DNA of 64,000 nucleotides. Source: Anaeramoeba flamelloides (lineage: Eukaryota; Metamonada; Anaeramoebidae). Numbering within the stretch: position 1 is the first letter of the stretch; the number at the start of each line of letters is the position of its first letter. Location of the stretch: positions 1,860,001-1,924,000 of the forward strand of contig JANTQA010000020.1 of NCBI GenBank assembly GCA_027625915.1, read 5' to 3'. This document shows, one piece after another, positions 23,554-34,726 of the stretch. Under the pieces are notes generated by a model, which saw only the letters and a list, made by a program, of their open reading frames with translations, was not told the DNA's origin and ran no database searches. A program made the translations under genes and the position numbers.

Positions 23554-24246
23554 GTAGTGAAAAAAATACCTTAACTTTAAAAAATCCCCGACAAGATTTT
23601 AAATTGTGAATCTTATGGAATTTGTTGTAGAATTTCATTTATTTTCAATCAAATCCTTTTTCCTTTTATCTACGAACCAAACTTTTTAAAATTATAACCA
23701 ACCCACTGAATAGAATGATGATTTATTAAATTACACTTGTTCAAAAAACCATTTAATCAATCAAAAAACAAGTTTAACAAATATCATTTTTCAAATCCAA
23801 GAAAAAAATATTACTGGCCTTTGAATTCTAAATGGGAAAAAACTTTTCCCTTCCTTTGACGTATTTTTCTTTGTTTAAATTGAGTTCTTAAAGAAATAAG
23901 TTGTAATTTGTGTGTTTTATTTGAAAAAGGAAATTGAAAATAAAGTGAAAATGATCCGTTTATTATTCAAATACCAGTATTGTCCAAACTCTAGTTAGCT
24001 GATAACTAACTTGATAGTTTTTCAAACAAAGTTGATCTACTTAGGATATCAAACAATTACTTAAGATTTCGGTAAATATCATACTTTAATGAACTTTGGG
24101 TAGGTTTATTACTCGTTTTCTAAAAAATTTGGTTATTTATAAAAAGGATTTGATTGAAAATTAAACAAATTGTACAACAAGCTCCATAATGTTAACAACT
24201 AATAATCTTGTCAGGGGTTTTTTATAGTTAAGGTATTTTTTACCCT
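23554..24246. mobile_element. MITE-1 copy b carrying a nested MITE-2
   Basis: The left end is GTAGTGAAAAAAATACC. The right end is the inverse of the same sequence (GTTAAGGTATTTTTTACCC). The central part reads in reverse orientation to copies a, c and d. Removing the inserted 23814-23977 element and one TA leaves ~527 bp, close to copy c (507 bp). Confidence 0.8.
23814..23977. mobile_element. MITE-2 copy b, inserted into MITE-1
   Basis: A 164-bp element with ends CTGGCCTTTGAATT and ATTCAAATACCAG, flanked by TA on both sides (23812-23813, 23978-23979). The sequence on both sides belongs to MITE-1, so MITE-2 was active after this MITE-1 copy had landed. Confidence 0.85.
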
Positions 24247-24269
24247 AAAAAATACCGATTGTTTCAGAT

Positions 24270-24434
24270 CTTTAAATTTCAAATGTGAGAAAGTGTTCAC
24301 TTCCTTTTCCATATTATACTTGAATAAAAATGAATTCTCAAAAGGTAGATTGTAATTTGTGGGAACGTCTCTAATAAAAAAGGAACATTGAATATGAGGT
24401 GCAAATTATTCCAATTAAAAAATTCAAATACCAG
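24270..24434. mobile_element. MITE-2 copy c, degraded left end
   Basis: The right end, AATTCAAATACCAG, is followed by TA (24435-24436). Interior words (GAATTCTCAAAAGGTAG, TTGTGGGAAC) match the reverse complement of copy a. The left inverted repeat is barely recognisable. It lies only ~25 bp beyond MITE-1 copy b. Confidence 0.65.
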
Positions 24435-25076
24435 TAATATCCATTTCTTTGGTGATTTAATATAATGACTTTCTCGAAAAAGAAACACCACTTTTATTTT
24501 GGGGTAAAGGATTTGTTAATTCTGAAGGGTTATTTTAACAACAGTGGAAACAAAAATGCAAGGGAAAATGAAGTACAAATGTACTTTTATTTCTTATTCA
24601 TATCCTCTATTTCTCTTTTTCCAACCAGTATTCTCTAAAATTCCTCGACTTTGGCTAAAAAAGAAAACTTGGTCTTAATTTATGAATAAACTTTATAAAA
24701 CGACTGATGAGATAGCTAATGTTAGAAAAGTCAAAGAAAATAAAAACTAAAAAAAAAAGTTCAATTACAAAACAAAAACGACCAATAACAAATACTTTGG
24801 TCAAAAATAAGAATTTTAAATCAAATTTCAACCTCTACCTTGTTTGAGTAATTCTTTTTTTCTTTCCAAAATCTATATGATTCATTTTTCAAAAAATTCA
24901 GTGTGTAACTCTCAAACTTTTTTTTACCCTTGAAATTAAAATCCTTTTGTTTTTCCCAATAAAAATTTTTCCAAAAAGAATCAGAAAAAAATTTCAAACA
25001 ATTTCATTTTTCTTTCATTTCTATTTTTTCTTAAAAAACTTGATAGTTTTTTTTCTATTAATCAAATTTAATCAAA

Positions 25077-25886
25077 ATGTCTTCTTTCGCAGTAGATCAA
25101 ACACTTGATAAAGTACAAATCTTTTTTTTTTTTTTTTTTTTTATTTATTCTTTTCAATTCTTTTTGCAACAATTTTAAATTGTAAATTGTTTTTATTATT
25201 ATTATTCTTTTGGTTTGTTGTTTTTTTTCTTTTTTGAAAAAAAATGAAATTACTTTTTAGATGAACAACAATGATCACGATATCAGATATATGGCTGTAA
25301 ATGATCTGATAACCCAAGTAAAAAAAGAAAATTTTAAATTAGACACCAACAATGAAAACCAATTAATTACTAAAATGCTTAAATTAGTTGAAGACAGCTC
25401 TGGTAATGTTCAAAATCTTACAGTCGAATGGTAAATAATATTTTTTTTTTTAAAATTTTTCTTGCTTTTTTTTTTTCTCCTTTTTCATGAAGTGTTTTAA
25501 ATTTTCTAATCACTCCCTTCCCAATTTTGTTACAATGTTTTTTCCTTTTTTTTTGTTTTTCTTTGCAAAAATTTAAATAGTTTTGGGCTTTTAATTCCAA
25601 AAATCTCTGAAAACCAAGTTAAAGGAATTGCTCGTAAATTGACAACAAGACTTTTAAGTGAAGATCAAGAAGCACATGACATTTCTGCACTTGCACTCCG
25701 AAAAGTTGTTAGTAGTACATTAAACGAACAAACAAAATTAAACACTGAACTTTCAACTCAAATGATCCCACAAATGCTTAAAGGAATTGATAGCGTAAAT
25801 TTTTTTTTATTCTTTTTATTTTTTTGATATTTTTTTTCTCAATTTTTTTTTTAAATTTTGTTTTTAATTTTCATTTTTGCTTCCTT

Positions 25887-25962
<76 letters not shown>

Positions 25963-27442
25963 CAAAACCTTGCAACAAATAGTCTGAATTTGTCAACGTA
26001 CAATTAGAATGTATCCAAATTATCACTGACTTAATTATCCGATTCAACTCATTATTTGTTGATCTTCATGAAAAAATCAAGACTACTTTTATTTCAAAAT
26101 TGACTGCTTACACAGCACCAGGCCGAATTGTTGAAGGACTTACACAACTTTCTGCTGCTGTCAACCAAAATTCCTTTAATAGCATCATTGAGGAAATTAT
26201 CAAAAAATTGGAATCAGACAAAGAAGTCAAAAACATCCGTATTTACATCCAAACAATTTCTTCAATTTCAAGATTAATTGGTTATAGACTTGGTTCACAT
26301 TTAAAAAAACTCGTTCCTCTTATTCTTGTATATGTTGAAGATGAAAAATATAAAGAAGACGATGAACTTAGAGACAACTGTCTTCACGTTTGTTTTTTAT
26401 TAATTTTTTTTTTTTTTCTTCTCTTCTTTCTTCATTTTCTAAATTATCACGCTCGAATTTCCTACTTTTAAAAAAACAAAAAACCAAAAACCAAAAACCA
26501 AAAACCAAATAATAGTCATTTGAAAGTTTTGTATTGAGATGCCCAAAAGAAGTTGGTGAATTTGTTACTCACTTTACAAAAATTTCCTTAAACTTAATTA
26601 ACTACGATCCTTACTATGGTGATGATGGATCATCCTACTCTGGTTCTGAATCAGGTTCTTTTACAGATGAATCTTATACCGCTTCTGGTTCAGAGGGAGA
26701 AGACTCATTTGAGGAATTCCAAGACGAAGATGATGATGAAATGTAAATTTTTTTTTTTTTTTTTTCAAAAAAAAATACATATTATTCACCATTCACATTA
26801 ATATCCTTTTTACTTTATTCTTCCATTATTCATTGATTTTCATCTTTATATCTAAACATAAATAATTTTATAAAACAGTTCCGATGAAGAAGATTTAAAT
26901 GATGTTGATGATGTAAGTTGGAAAGTAAGAAAAGCTAGTGCTAAATGTTTAACTGCCTTAGTTTCAACAAGACCAGAACAAACTGAAATGTTTTATACTG
27001 ATGTTGTACCAGTATTAATTAAAAAGTTTGACGAACATGAAGAAAGTGTAAAACTAACAGTTTTTGAAACTTTTATCAAACTTATTAAACAAACTAAAAT
27101 TATTCTTTCATCAAAAACAGGATCAAAGTAAATAGATTCATTTTTTTTTTTTAAATTTATTTTTTTTTTTCAAAATTTCATCTTATTATTTGATTATATT
27201 ATTAATTCTCTCTTTTTTTGCGAAATAATTAGAAAAATTATTGATTTATTAGGGAAACATGTCGAAAAAATTATAACAACATTAGCAAAACAATTTGATG
27301 CAAAAAGTTTAAAAGTTAAAGTAGCAATTTTCACAATTTTGAACCTTATTACCCAAACATTTGATAATGTTTTAGATGCTTATGCACCAAAATTACTTAA
27401 GGGAATCAAATTAGCCTTAAATGTAAATAAATTTTTTTCTTT

Positions 27443-27476
<34 letters not shown>

Positions 27477-30400
27477 TTTTATATTTCAAAAAGAAAAAAG
27501 AAAAAAGGAAACAAACAATTTTTAAAGAACTCCTTAAATTTAAAAAAAACGCCTTTTTTCAACTTTCTTTCGAAAATACTTATTCTTAAAATTTATATAT
27601 ACTTTAACTTTAAATTTACTGTTAATTGAGAAAGAAAAAGGAACAAAATTTTCATTCTACTTTCTCAGAAAATCAAAACCCAAGAATTACAATAAATCAT
27701 CAAAAAACTGCAATTCTAAAAGAAGGAAATTCTATAATTTTAGTCTCTTTTCAGATTTAAATAATTTGAAATTTACTTGACTTTTAAAACATTTTTTTTT
27801 TTTTGTGTAAGATGATAGAGCGTTTTGTTCCTTTTATTTTTTAACAAATAGTAAAACCCTTCGAGTTATATTTTCTGAAAATGAAAGAATAAATATCCAA
27901 TAAAGTTAAAAACAAGTGTTCCCTTAACTTTTTAATATTTGATGAAAAAAACATATTATTTTTTGAGCTACTTTTCAAATTTTATCTCATTTTGATAATA
28001 AAACTGATCAAATCAATTTCTATTGCAAAATAAATTTAAAATTTTTTGAATATAAAAACAGCAAGATCAAAAAATAAACATAAGAAGTTAATAAAAAAAA
28101 TAAAATAACAAACCCATTCAATTTTCTAAAAAATTATTCCATAATTTTCAAAAACAAAAAAAAATCAAAATCATATAAAATACAACAAACAAATATATAT
28201 TAATTTCAATAGGACAAATCTTCATCAAATACCGAATTAAAACTTAGTTCCTTATCATTTTTCAAATCGTTATTGAAACACAATTCCCCCAGCTCATTTT
28301 ATAGCAATATCAGTGACTTAATTCCAGATCTTATGGTTGCAATTAAAGATCCATATTATAAAATTGCCGCAAGTGCCCTTAAGGTAGGAAGCGTAATTTC
28401 CATGATGGTGCGACCAAAAAAAGAAGATGAAATTAAAGAATATAATTGGAAAAAGATTGGAGTTGATCTCCATTCATTATTTTGCGAAATCTTAAAGGAT
28501 CAATCTCTTGATCAAGAAGTTAAAGAAGCCGTGATCATCGCCATTTCCGAATTAATCTCCAACCTTGGTGATGTCCTTCCTGATGTCTTAAAGACATTAA
28601 ATACATTATTGGAGAGATTAAGTAACGAAATCACAAGAGTTGTATGTATTCAATCCTTTAGAACGATTGCCGAATCTAACATTGAGATCCCCTTACCAAA
28701 AATCATTGAAAAATTAATGAGCTCGCTCTCACAATTTTTAAGGCAAAAAAATCGATTAGTCAAACAATCATCGCTTCGAACAATGAGGTCGATTGTTGAA
28801 AAATATGGAAGCACCTTTAACAAAAAAACATATCAAGAAACCTTTTCTGAAATGTCCCGTTTAGTGTCCGACGACGATCTCCACTTGGCACATTTATCTT
28901 TAAGATTGTCCGCAAACATTTTAAAAGTCAAACCAGAAATGGCCAACTTAATTATTGACAAAATCATTCCAAAGGTTGTTGAGCTTGTCTCCTCACCAAT
29001 TTTACAAGGAATTGCGCTCAAAACCACACTATGGTTCTATAAGACCTTAATCACCACCAAAAACTCTGCAATCAAATTTAGTTCGCTTATTAAACCATTA
29101 TATGCTGTCATCAAAAACAGATCCACCGAAGAGCAATTACCAAAGCAAGCATATTTGACCGTTTCACAAACCATTGCCACCCTTGCCATTTTCAGTAGTG
29201 AAGAAAATTGCGAAAAAACTGTCAACGGATTCACAGCTGAGCTTTCCAAAAAAAAAACACATGAACCATCTGCCCTCTTGGCATTATATGCCATTGGTGA
29301 AATCGGATCAAGAAAGGATCTCTCAAGCTTTAAAAACTTGACAGATTTGTTAATTGGCTGCTTTGACGCCAAATCTGAATTGATCAGCTCTGCTGCGTCT
29401 TATGCCCTCGGTAATGTTGCTGCCGGTTGCCTTGATAAATTCTTGTCCGTCGTCATTGAACAAATCAAAAATGTACCAAAGCACCAATACTTATTATTTA
29501 GATCCCTGAAGGAAATTATCTCCAGAATCAGTGAATCCGAAACAGAATATGAATCGATTAAAAAATTCATCCCAAGTATCCTTGATTTACTTTTTGCCAA
29601 TTGCGAAAACAAGGACGAATCAACAAGAAACGTTGTTTCGGAATGTCTCGGTAAAATTGCATTGTTCAACCCTGTGGAATTGATCCCAGAATTGAAAAAA
29701 AAAATCTCCACAAAGTCTGTCTTCACCAGAGCTACAATTGTCGGCGCCTTAAAGTTTGCCATCCATAAGGATAAAACAACCGTTGACAAGGCCCTCAAGG
29801 AACACTTCCATGACTTTATCGTTGCCATCGAAGACGAAAACCACACAGTAAGACTGAGTGCATTAAAGACCCTGAATTTTGCATCCCAAGCAAAGCCACA
29901 CATCGTCCAAGAGGAGTTAGAGTATATACTCCCAAGGCTATACAAGGAAACCCAAGTTAAGCAAGAACTCATCAAAATTGTCAAATTTGGCCAACTCGTT
30001 CATGTTGTCGATAGCGGTGTTGAAAATAGAAAATCCGCCTTTGATACAATGAACATCCTCCTAAGTAACTCCTATAATTTGCTCGAACCTACAGATTTTG
30101 TCGTCACAATCAGTAACGGTTTCACAGACGGAAACACAGAGGTCTTACTCTCAGCACACTCATTAATGAAAAGAATGATCAGAAAGAACTCCGAAGTCGT
30201 CAGAGCAATCTTAGATTCCTTGATCGAGCCTTTGAAAAGGACAATCACGAACGAATTGAAAAAGGACGCAGATAAACAAGACCTTGACGAAAACGAACAA
30301 AAAATCTTTTCCGCCCTTAGAGTCGTTTTCAATTTAAGTAACATCCCAGATACAGACAAATCTATCAAATTTACAGAATTAATTAATAACACAATCCAAA

Positions 30401-30501
30401 AAAATACAAACCTTGCCTCCAAATATGAAGCAATCGTTGACAATAGAATTCCAGACCCTGACCAAAGCACTCTTGAATATTCAACAACATCATATTTCTA
30501 A
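25077..30501 (+). CDS. CAND1: CAND1 / TIP120, cullin-associated NEDD8-dissociated protein
   Basis: CAND1 wraps around unneddylated cullin-RBX1 and exchanges substrate receptors of SCF-type ubiquitin ligases. Eight exons: 25077-25112, 25261-25430, 25581-25794, 25983-26387, 26516-26742, 26879-27127, 27233-27422, 28213-30501; 3780 nt, 1259 residues (animal CAND1 is ~1230), every junction in phase. The product is a HEAT-repeat solenoid throughout. Family signatures include IRYMAVNDL near the start, SFESFVLRCPKEV (~280), DDVSWKVRKASAKCLTALVS (~370), a DKSSSNTELKL junction (~498) and SVFTRATIVGALKF late. The acidic loop between HEAT repeats (~305-365, GSESGSFTDESYTASGSEGE) is longer and more Ser-rich than usual. 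Introns are 105-188 nt except the last (790 nt). Over 60% of the coding sequence is in the last exon. Confidence 0.96.
25889..25962. repeat. T44-GT-A28 snapback tract in CAND1 intron 3
   Basis: A run of 44 T (25889-25932) is followed by GT and 28 A (25935-25962), within the 188-nt intron 3. The transcript could form a perfect U/A hairpin that brings the donor and acceptor closer. Exact run lengths may be affected by sequencing error. Confidence 0.8.
27423..28212 (+). other. 790-nt last intron of CAND1
   Basis: It starts GTAAATAAA followed by a long T-run, and ends with TTAATTTCAATAG. It is four to seven times longer than the other CAND1 introns. No element or open frame was recognised inside. 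Confidence 0.85.
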
Positions 30502-30874
30502 AAAGACACTCTATTCATTTCTTTTTTTCTTTTTTATTTCTTTATTTTTTGATTTTTTTATTTCTCTTCTTTTTTATATTTTTTATTTTTTTTTTCAATT
30601 CATTTGACTATATTTGTGAGACTTATTTTCGCATTTATAAAAGACACCAACAAGAATCGTTCTCTTAAAAAAATAAATTCTTCATTTACCTTTAATTTTG
30701 TTTTAATTTTATCTTTATTATTAATCGGAAAACGAAAAAATACAGTAATTTTTTTTATTTCATTTTCAGGAAAAATGTTTTTTGTCATAAGTTGGAGCAA
30801 AAAAAATAATGATAATAATACCTTGATTAAAAATGAAATTATTAAATAATAAAAAATAAAAAACAATTGTTTTA

Positions 30875-31381
30875 GTAGTGAAAAAAAATACCCAAAATGA
30901 AAATAATACCATAACAAGATTTTTAATTGTGAATACTCGAAAAATTTGATGTATAATTTGTTTTATTTTCAATCAAATCCTTTTTATTAATGAACAATTT
31001 TTTTATGAGCCTAGTAATAAACCTACCAAAAGTACATTAAAGTAGGGTGTGTCTATAGAGTATACAAGTTACTGTTTGATAGCCATAAGTAGATCCACTT
31101 TTTTTTTGAAAAACAATAAAGTTAATTAGAGGTTTACTAGAGTTTGGAAAAGGTTAATTATTATTCTTGTTTTTTGATTGATTGAATAGTGTTTTGAATA
31201 AGTGTAATTTCATTATCAGTCATCATTTTAATAAGTGGGCCAGTTATCATTTTAAAAGGAAGCTTTTTAAATAAAAGAATTTGATTTTAAATAAAAGAAA
31301 TTACACCTCAAAATTTCCGAATATTCACAATTAAAAATATTATCAGGGATTGTTTTCATTTTCGTTATTTTTTTTCACTAC
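30875..31381. mobile_element. MITE-1 copy c (best preserved)
   Basis: A 507-bp element with inverted ends of about 110 bp: GTAGTGAAAAAAAATACC...TTTTTAATTGTGAATA at the left, TATTCACAATTAAAAATA...TTTTTTTTCACTAC at the right. Both flanks show TTTA (left TTTTA, right TTTAC), a possible 4-bp target duplication. It is non-coding. Confidence 0.8.
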
Positions 31382-31839
31382 TTTACAAATCAAAACTTAT
31401 TGACTTTACCAACCAAGCTCAACAATTCTAAAATTCAGAACCTTTAATAATTACTTCAATAGATATGTATTTGTAGATAATGAATAAAAATTCAAAATTA
31501 TTTTATCATTTAGGCTTGTAATATAAACTTTAAAAATAATAGTAAATATTGATCATTTTTTTTTTTGATATCTCGTTGCTATAATAACTATTTATTGATC
31601 CATCTAAAAAAAATTAAAAGAATTAAACTTTAAGGAAATAATTTTAAACCGTGATAGTTTGAAATTATTTTAATTAATTAATAATCACGAAATATATGGT
31701 TTCACTCTTAAATTTCTGTAAGGGGAATAGAAGTCTAAGAACAAATAAAGTGTAATTTACACTTCTCAATAATCGACTAAAAAAAAAAAACTCTAGTAAT
31801 ATATTTTTTTAATTTGGGATTTTATTGTGACTTAAATTT

Positions 31840-32790
31840 AGTTGAAAGCAGTACTTCGAAAGTGACCTAAATGTACATTTAATTAAAAAAAGTCTATGGA
31901 AACAACTCTATCCCCAATGATCACACGAATGGTCTATAATAACTGGTAAAATCCCTTTTCACCAACAAAACTTAAATAAATCAAATATCAGGCGACCTAT
32001 TTAATAAAAAATACATATCAAAAAAAAATCACAAAATATACTAAAGATAATTTCGATAGGGGGATATAATTGCAAGAAAAAAGTATCAAATATATCCAGA
32101 ACTATACTTTTCGAAGTAATCATCAAACTCAAGTATTATACCAATTGAAAATGTTAATCAAATCCAAACATATACCATTTACATATAGACAGCCAGTTCC
32201 ACTTTTAAGACACACATTTTCAAAAAAATTTAAGACACAGAAAAATCTCAAATTAAGGCACATTTTTTGTAATTTTTTTTCACAAATTGTTTTCCTAGAA
32301 TTTGAATTTTGTGCCTTAATTTTGATTTTTTTTTTTTGGTTTAATTTTTGATGAAAGTTTGTGTCTTAAAAGTGTACATGGCAGTATATTTATTACATAA
32401 AAATGAAAATCATAATCAAACTACATAGACCATCTTACCAATGCACCTCTAATTGAAAACCGGATTTAATAAAAACAAAACATGGTCCTAAAGAGGAAAG
32501 TTAAACCATTCAAGATATTGATTGGTCTAAAACTGGTATCCTTGGTAGGTCACTTGATAATGGACAAGATATAAAATCTTGATTGGGGACACAAGGAAAA
32601 TAGAAGAAATCAAAAAAATTAACATGAAACCCACACTAAAACCTCTTTACAAGATAAATATTCAGCTTACTTTGAAGATGAAAACTGGAAATGAAAAATA
32701 TATATCAAAATCATACTATTTCCATATAAATATTCGGGATTACACCTTGACCTAAAATGTAAATAACCAACGACACAATTTAAACTGAAA
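31840..32790 (+). pseudogene. Decayed coding relic, family unknown, split by MITE-4
   Basis: Base composition and short peptide-like stretches (SLWKQLYPQ, HEWSIITGKIPF, VLYQLKMLIKSKHIPFTYRQ, QDIDWSKTGILGRSLDNGQD) suggest a former protein-coding region, broken many times, with MITE-4 copy b inserted in it. No domain was recognised. It could be a dead host gene or an old transposon. Confidence 0.25.
32188..32386. mobile_element. MITE-4 copy b (best preserved)
   Basis: The left end is CCAGTTCCACTTTTAAGACA and the right end is GTGTCTTAAAAGTG, inverted; subterminal AAATTAAGGCACA pairs with GTGCCTTAATTTT. It is 199 bp and non-coding. Confidence 0.8.
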
Positions 32791-33174
32791 AAGACTTAAA
32801 AAAATATAAATAGATAAAAGTTTCAAAAAATATAGAGTGAATTTTGGCGATTAATTTTAATATCAAATATTTTGATAATAAATAAAAAGATTTAAATAGC
32901 AATAATTAAAATTTTCTCTCAAAAGTTGAATAAGGAAGTTGGATTAAATTAGGAAAATAACAATTCTAATTAGCATTGGAAACAATTAATATTTATTCAA
33001 CAAATATTCAGATAAATATATTTAGAACTTGTAATAAAACTATTAATATATTCTTTAGATAAGAACATAAAAAATATAATCTTCAAGGAACAGTTCTACT
33101 TTTATTAAATCTTAAAGAACTTACCCAGTAGACCCCATCTTAATTATTTTTTTCAATTCTGATTCTGATATTTT

Positions 33175-33633
33175 AGTTGATAGAAAAATGTTGGACAGAG
33201 GAAAATAGTTGGACCAGCAATTTTAATTGGGAACCTTACTGAAAATTGATTTTTAATTTCATTTGTTTGTGAAACTAATAAAGAAAATAACAATAACCTA
33301 CTTATTAGAATAACGATTAATGTAATTCTAACTTTTCAAAACCCAATCTCTGATAATCTGAAGCAAGTTTAAAAATACCATTTTCAGAATTAATATTAAA
33401 CTTTACTAAAACTTGGATTTTTGTTAAAAAAGCATGATCTACTTTAATTATCAACCATTCAAATGAGTATTCTATACAAACCACAGATTAGTGAACTTGT
33501 AACACCCTTAAACTTGGATTTATATAAAATTCACCGAGTTATCAATAGGATTTGATTTTCAATTTTACTAATGTTCCCAATTAAAAATGGTGTACAACTA
33601 TTTTTCTCTGTTAAACATATTCTCTCAACAGTT
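33175..33633. mobile_element. MITE-3 copy b
   Basis: Reverse-oriented relative of the element at 11009-11467. Ends are GTTGATAGAAAAATGTTGGA and TTCTCTCAACAGTT, with internal GGTTATCAACCATTC-like and AACCACAGATTAGTGAAC blocks shared with copy a (inverse strand). Length is nearly the same (459 bp). Confidence 0.8.
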
Positions 33634-34014
33634 AGTAATTTCTTCGAAAAAATGGTTTTTATTGAAAAAATAACTCTCAAAATAGAAATGAAATATCATA
33701 TAATTTCAATGTTTTGTTTTCAAAAACTTTTGTACACCCTAAAATAAGGCACACATATTTATAATTGTGAGAGTTCATAATGATACACTATAAACCAACT
33801 TGAAACAGAAGATATAAGATTTTGAAACTAGTGATGTATGGATTTGTTTTAGGTAAATTCTTTCGAAAAAAAATATATTAATTTATAGAGTTTCTTTTCC
33901 TATTTTTACTTTGAAAGATATATTTATGATGAAAAGAGTTGTTTTTAAAACAAGTGACAATAAAACTATGGAATATTTCTCTTTTATTGAGAACTAAGTT
34001 CAATAGACACTTTT

Positions 34015-34335
34015 TTAGACATACTTAAAATATTGTTCGTTAAACTTTTGATAAATGACTTTGAATTTATCATCAGTATTAATGTTTCCTTTAACTTTCA
34101 AAAGATCTTGGTGGATATTTAAAACTCTTCTTAATTGTTCCCTTAAAGTAAGAAACAATAAAAAAAGAGAAAATGATCAGTAAAGTGTTGTTTTATGGTA
34201 AAAAGAAGTTGTACTGAAGAAATGAATTTTTAGTTCTCTACTCAGTAGTAGAAGGTTTTGTCATGGGAAGTTACCAATACTTTGGGAAAAACAAGTTTCT
34301 GAATTTGAATGATCAAAAAGAAAGTACAATGTCAT
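34015..34335 (-). CDS. Small unassigned gene, terminal exon likely
   Basis: The terminal exon 34142-34015 encodes EQLRRVLNIHQDLLKVKG and then ...FKVIYQKFNEQYFKYV, ending in TAA; it is Arg/Lys-rich and helical, reminiscent of LYR-motif mitochondrial proteins but not assignable. A possible full model adds 34240-34215 and an 8-nt first exon 34335-34328 (introns of 72 and 87 nt, T-rich after GTAC donors), giving 53 residues beginning MTFRELKIHFF. The small upstream exons are speculative. If real, it is divergent from the dehydrogenase gene at 34727. Confidence 0.3.
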
Positions 34336-34726
34336 CACTTCTCCTTTTTACCTTTTGTTTTTTGATTTTCGGATATGTTGGAAATTTTGTACAACTCCAA
34401 ATTTTCAAAGTGTGATAACTTTAATTAACGATTTCCCATTGTTTTCAATTAACTAATTTTTCTAACCCCAATATTTAAAACTCAAAAAAAAAGCCCATAA
34501 AAAATCAAAATCATTTAAAGAATTTTCTCAAAAATTCGAATGAAGCATTTTAAAAATGTCAGTAATTTATTGAAAATTAAGCAAACATATATCAACAAAC
34601 CCTATGTTACATTTCACTACAATTGTTAAATACTCAACTAAATTCAGAGATTGTGTTCAAAAGATGATAATATCTTAAAATAAATCATTTTTTTTTTACT
34701 TTTCTTTTTCAACTTTTAATCATCAA

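Larger units (their letters stand above)
20443..25076. other. 4.6 kb intergenic region with clustered small elements
   Basis: No gene was recognised. T-rich downstream sequence of the receptor gene (20443-20870) is followed by MITE-5 (21727), MITE-4 (22982), MITE-1 with a nested MITE-2 (23554-24246) and a degraded MITE-2 (to 24434). The segment 22620-22760 is a pure T-to-A purine/pyrimidine low-complexity stretch. The ~600 bp before the CAND1 start hold no recognised element. Confidence 0.6.
30502..34014. other. 3.5 kb intergenic region with three elements and a coding relic
   Basis: Contains MITE-1 copy c, MITE-4 copy b, MITE-3 copy b and the relic described at 31840-32790. No intact gene was recognised. 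Confidence 0.6.

Noticed and set aside
26474-26512. CCAAAAA tandem units as a functional array
   Set aside because: Only four short units in an intron; consistent with simple slippage in the A-rich 3' part.
29037-29984. Long minus-strand frames inside the last CAND1 exon
   Set aside because: They are shadows of a well-conserved coding exon; no family features on that strand.
32070-32351. 93-codon plus-strand frame as an intact gene
   Set aside because: Its second half is MITE-4 copy b and it starts with a TTG; at most the first part is a relic.
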